A stretch of 64,000 bases of DNA. Source: Gymnodinialimonas ulvae. Lineage in GTDB: Bacteria > Pseudomonadota > Alphaproteobacteria > Rhodobacterales > Rhodobacteraceae. The stretch covers positions 62,001-126,000 of the forward strand of contig NZ_JBBIFX010000002.1 of NCBI RefSeq assembly GCF_037543845.1, read 5' to 3'. This document shows, in pieces, positions 60,986 through 64,000 of the stretch. The translations under genes were made by a program, and so were the position numbers. Numbering within the stretch: position 1 is the stretch's first letter; each line of letters begins with the position of its first letter. Under the pieces are notes generated by a model. It did no database searches and was not told the origin of the DNA. It worked only from the letters and a program-made list of their open reading frames with translations.

Positions 60986-61810
60986 ATGTTCGTATCCTCC
61001 CGAAAGACCCGGTCGATGGTCGGGCTGATCTTCAATTTCTGTGAGGTCACGTTTCACGCGACGGCGCGCAAAGTCCGCAAGACCCACGGCAATGCCATCC
61101 TCGCCATTGCGCTTTCGGTGGTGCAAAGCCTTCTGTTCATTGCCGCATTCTACTTCATGTTCAGCATTCTGGGCGGGCGCGGCATGGCGATCCGTGGCAA
61201 TTACCTGCTGTATCTGATGTCGGGGATCTTCATCTACCTGACCCATATCCAGACGCTGCGACAGGTGATGATGGCCGATGGGCCAACGTCGGACATGATG
61301 CAGCACGCCCCGATGAACACGCTTGTCTCCATCGCCTCCGCCGGATTGGCTTCGCTCTACACGCAATTCGTCTCGCTTCTGTGCATCCTTTTGCTGATCC
61401 ATACGCTGATCGAACCCGTCGAAATTCACTACTGGCCCGGCGCGCTCGGCATGTTCCTGCTGGTGTGGTTTTCAGGTGTGGTTCTTGGCATCATCTTCAT
61501 GGCGCTCAAAAGCTGGTTCCCGGAATTCATCAACATCCTGTCGATGGTCTATATCCGCGCCAACATGATCTTCTCGGGCAAGATGTTCGTGGCAAACATG
61601 ATGCCCGCGATGATGCTTCCGGTTTTCACCTGGAATCCGCTGTTCCACATCATCGACCAGATGCGCGGCCATGTTTTCGTGAATTACGTGCCGCACAACA
61701 CAAGCGCCGACTACCCGCTTTACATGTCGCTTGTGTTCCTGCTCATCGGCATGATGCTCGAACATTACACCCGCCTGCATGCCTCGGCGAGCTGGAACGC
61801 AAAGCGCTGA
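60986..61810 (+). CDS. ABC-2 type polysaccharide export permease
   Basis: A 274-residue integral membrane protein with about six helices of the ABC-2/KpsM type (SVVQSLLFIAAFYFMFSILG, LLYLMSGIFIYLTH, MLEHYTRLHASASW at the C-terminus). KpsM-type permeases export capsular polysaccharides; polyol phosphate or other export is possible. AAGGA lies before the ATG at 60986; the frame is open to 60923 without hydrophobicity reason for the extra residues. It is divergent from the glycan cluster, with a 134-bp gap, but no ATPase (kpsT) or kpsE/D is in the window. Confidence 0.85.
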   Translation: MFVSSRKTRSMVGLIFNFCEVTFHATARKVRKTHGNAILAIALSVVQSLLFIAAFYFMFSILGGRGMAIRGNYLLYLMSGIFIYLTHIQTLRQVMMADGPTSDMMQHAPMNTLVSIASAGLASLYTQFVSLLCILLLIHTLIEPVEIHYWPGALGMFLLVWFSGVVLGIIFMALKSWFPEFINILSMVYIRANMIFSGKMFVANMMPAMMLPVFTWNPLFHIIDQMRGHVFVNYVPHNTSADYPLYMSLVFLLIGMMLEHYTRLHASASWNAKR

Positions 61811-61813
61811 TGC

Positions 61814-62413
61814 TCAGTCGACAACCCGCAGGGTCAGGTTGATCCGCCCCCCGTTCGGCAACAGGCGCGACGACCCGGGACGCAGCCGATCGATCCCGTG
61901 GTAATTCAGACGCGCCGCGCCACCCATCACCGCGACATCCCCCGATCTCAGCCAGATCGATTGGGTCTTCCCGCCGCGCCCAGGCCCGCCGACGCGGAAC
62001 AAGGCCTCATCGCCAAGCGAAATCGACACGACCGGCATCTCGAAATTCGCCTCGTCACGATCCTGATGCATCCCCATCTTCGCGTCCGCGTCGTAGAAAT
62101 TGATCAGGCAGCTTTCCGGATCACGGGCCACGCCCGACACATTGCGCCAGACATCCATCGCAATGGCGGGGATCGGTGGCCATTCCAACCCCTCGGGATG
62201 CCTCCGCTCGTAGCGATACCCGGCCCGGTCCGAAATCCACCCATACCGCCCGGCCGAGGTCATCCGAACGCTCATTTTCCGACCCCGCGCCGTCTCCGGC
62301 CGGAACAGCGGCGCGGCCTGCGCAACGCGGCGCACCTGCTCCACCAGCGCCTCTTGTTGCGACGGCTCCAGCAAGCCTTGATGCACCGTGATCCCGCCAA
62401 CATCGACACTCAT
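61814..62413 (-). CDS. alkB: Alpha-ketoglutarate-dependent DNA dealkylase AlkB
   Basis: AlkB oxidatively repairs 1-methyladenine and 3-methylcytosine in DNA or RNA using Fe(II) and 2-oxoglutarate. The 199-residue protein has the metal site His116/Asp118 (GMHQDRDE), His172 (YHGID), and the 2-oxoglutarate arginines (GGRINLTLR). LINFYDADAKMG is typical. It is divergent from dnaK and lies convergent to the export permease, 3 bp away. Confidence 0.93.
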   Translation of the reverse strand: MSVDVGGITVHQGLLEPSQQEALVEQVRRVAQAAPLFRPETARGRKMSVRMTSAGRYGWISDRAGYRYERRHPEGLEWPPIPAIAMDVWRNVSGVARDPESCLINFYDADAKMGMHQDRDEANFEMPVVSISLGDEALFRVGGPGRGGKTQSIWLRSGDVAVMGGAARLNYHGIDRLRPGSSRLLPNGGRINLTLRVVD

Positions 62414-62437
62414 TGTAAAATCCCCTGCACCGCGACG

Positions 62438-62466
62438 CTTGCAGCCCCAAAACCCGCTACTTATAT
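62438..62466 (+). promoter_or_regulatory. Heat-shock (sigma-32 type) promoter of dnaK
   Basis: CTTG (62438-62441), an 18-bp spacer, and CTTATAT (62460-62466) match the alphaproteobacterial RpoH consensus (CTTG-N17/18-CYTATNT). It is about 120 bases before the dnaK ATG and inside the alkB-dnaK divergent gap. Confidence 0.75.
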
Positions 62467-62583
62467 ACCCTCCAAACTCGCACGGGCACCTATGCGCCCA
62501 CTTCAGTCATTGGCAATGGCGGCACGGGGGCCGCAGGGTCGGACCCGCTCCCGCCAGTTCGCTTTAAGAAAGGGACATGACAC

Positions 62584-64000
<1,417 letters not shown>

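Overview
This 64 kb window is chromosomal DNA of a Rhodobacterales alphaproteobacterium (Roseobacter group), high in GC and gene-dense. The basis is gene content and order: paired ialB genes upstream of rlmN, serC-serA with a divergent MarR gene, lptC-lptA-lptB-hpf-ptsN, GTG/TTG starts with 4-bp overlaps, and many alphaproteobacterial family variants. I do not name a species. No gene-free stretch exceeds 300 bases. The first gene (PstS/OmpA-like) and the last (dnaK) are cut by the window edges.

Layout. 0-5 kb: OmpA-domain gene end, map, sfsA, and a molybdopterin-binding/GNAT/OmpA operon. 5-12.5 kb: LysR regulator divergent from a class II aldolase, agmatinase-family hydrolase divergent from mtgA, then GST, queG, an epimerase, an L,D-transpeptidase and a 61-residue secreted/membrane peptide with its own promoter and terminator. 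12.5-24 kb: rlmN with two ialB genes, a class-3 asparaginase, a hybrid histidine kinase, a thiolase, and the serine genes serC-serA plus a phosphoesterase, with a probable serC leader RNA. 24-32 kb: an alpha/beta hydrolase, an AttEFGH-like ABC operon, a PNPOx-like protein, a membrane-anchored hydrolase, and serB. 32-40 kb: a lower-GC island with a 74-residue helix-turn-helix-like protein framed by palindromes, then gltD and gltB separated by two other genes. 40-51.6 kb: uppP, an NDUFA9-like reductase, tamA-tamB, tRNA-Leu(CAG), an RNase D-like nuclease, and lptC-lptA-lptB-hpf-ptsN. 51.6-62 kb: a compact eight-gene glycan cluster (cysQ, kdsB-like, four glycosyltransferases, galU, a double-domain sulfotransferase) divergent from an ABC-2 exporter permease. 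62-64 kb: alkB divergent from dnaK, which has a sigma-32 type promoter.

How genes work together. Envelope biogenesis dominates: undecaprenyl phosphate recycling (uppP), peptidoglycan polymerisation (mtgA) and crosslinking (L,D-transpeptidase), outer-membrane protein assembly (tamAB), LPS transport (lptCAB) and the surface glycan cluster. In that cluster galU supplies UDP-glucose and the kdsB homologue CMP-Kdo. The sulfotransferase would release PAP, and cysQ would hydrolyse it, so a sulfated Kdo-linked exopolysaccharide is a coherent inference. Serine synthesis is complete in the window (serA, serC, serB), and glutamate, the amino donor for SerC, would come from gltBD.

The parts least explained by known annotation are the palindrome-framed small gene at 32.2-32.7 kb, the perfect 20-bp palindrome before hpf, the long imperfect repeats before uppP, and the sulfation/glycan cluster. 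All functional statements are from reading translated sequence by eye; no database search was run.
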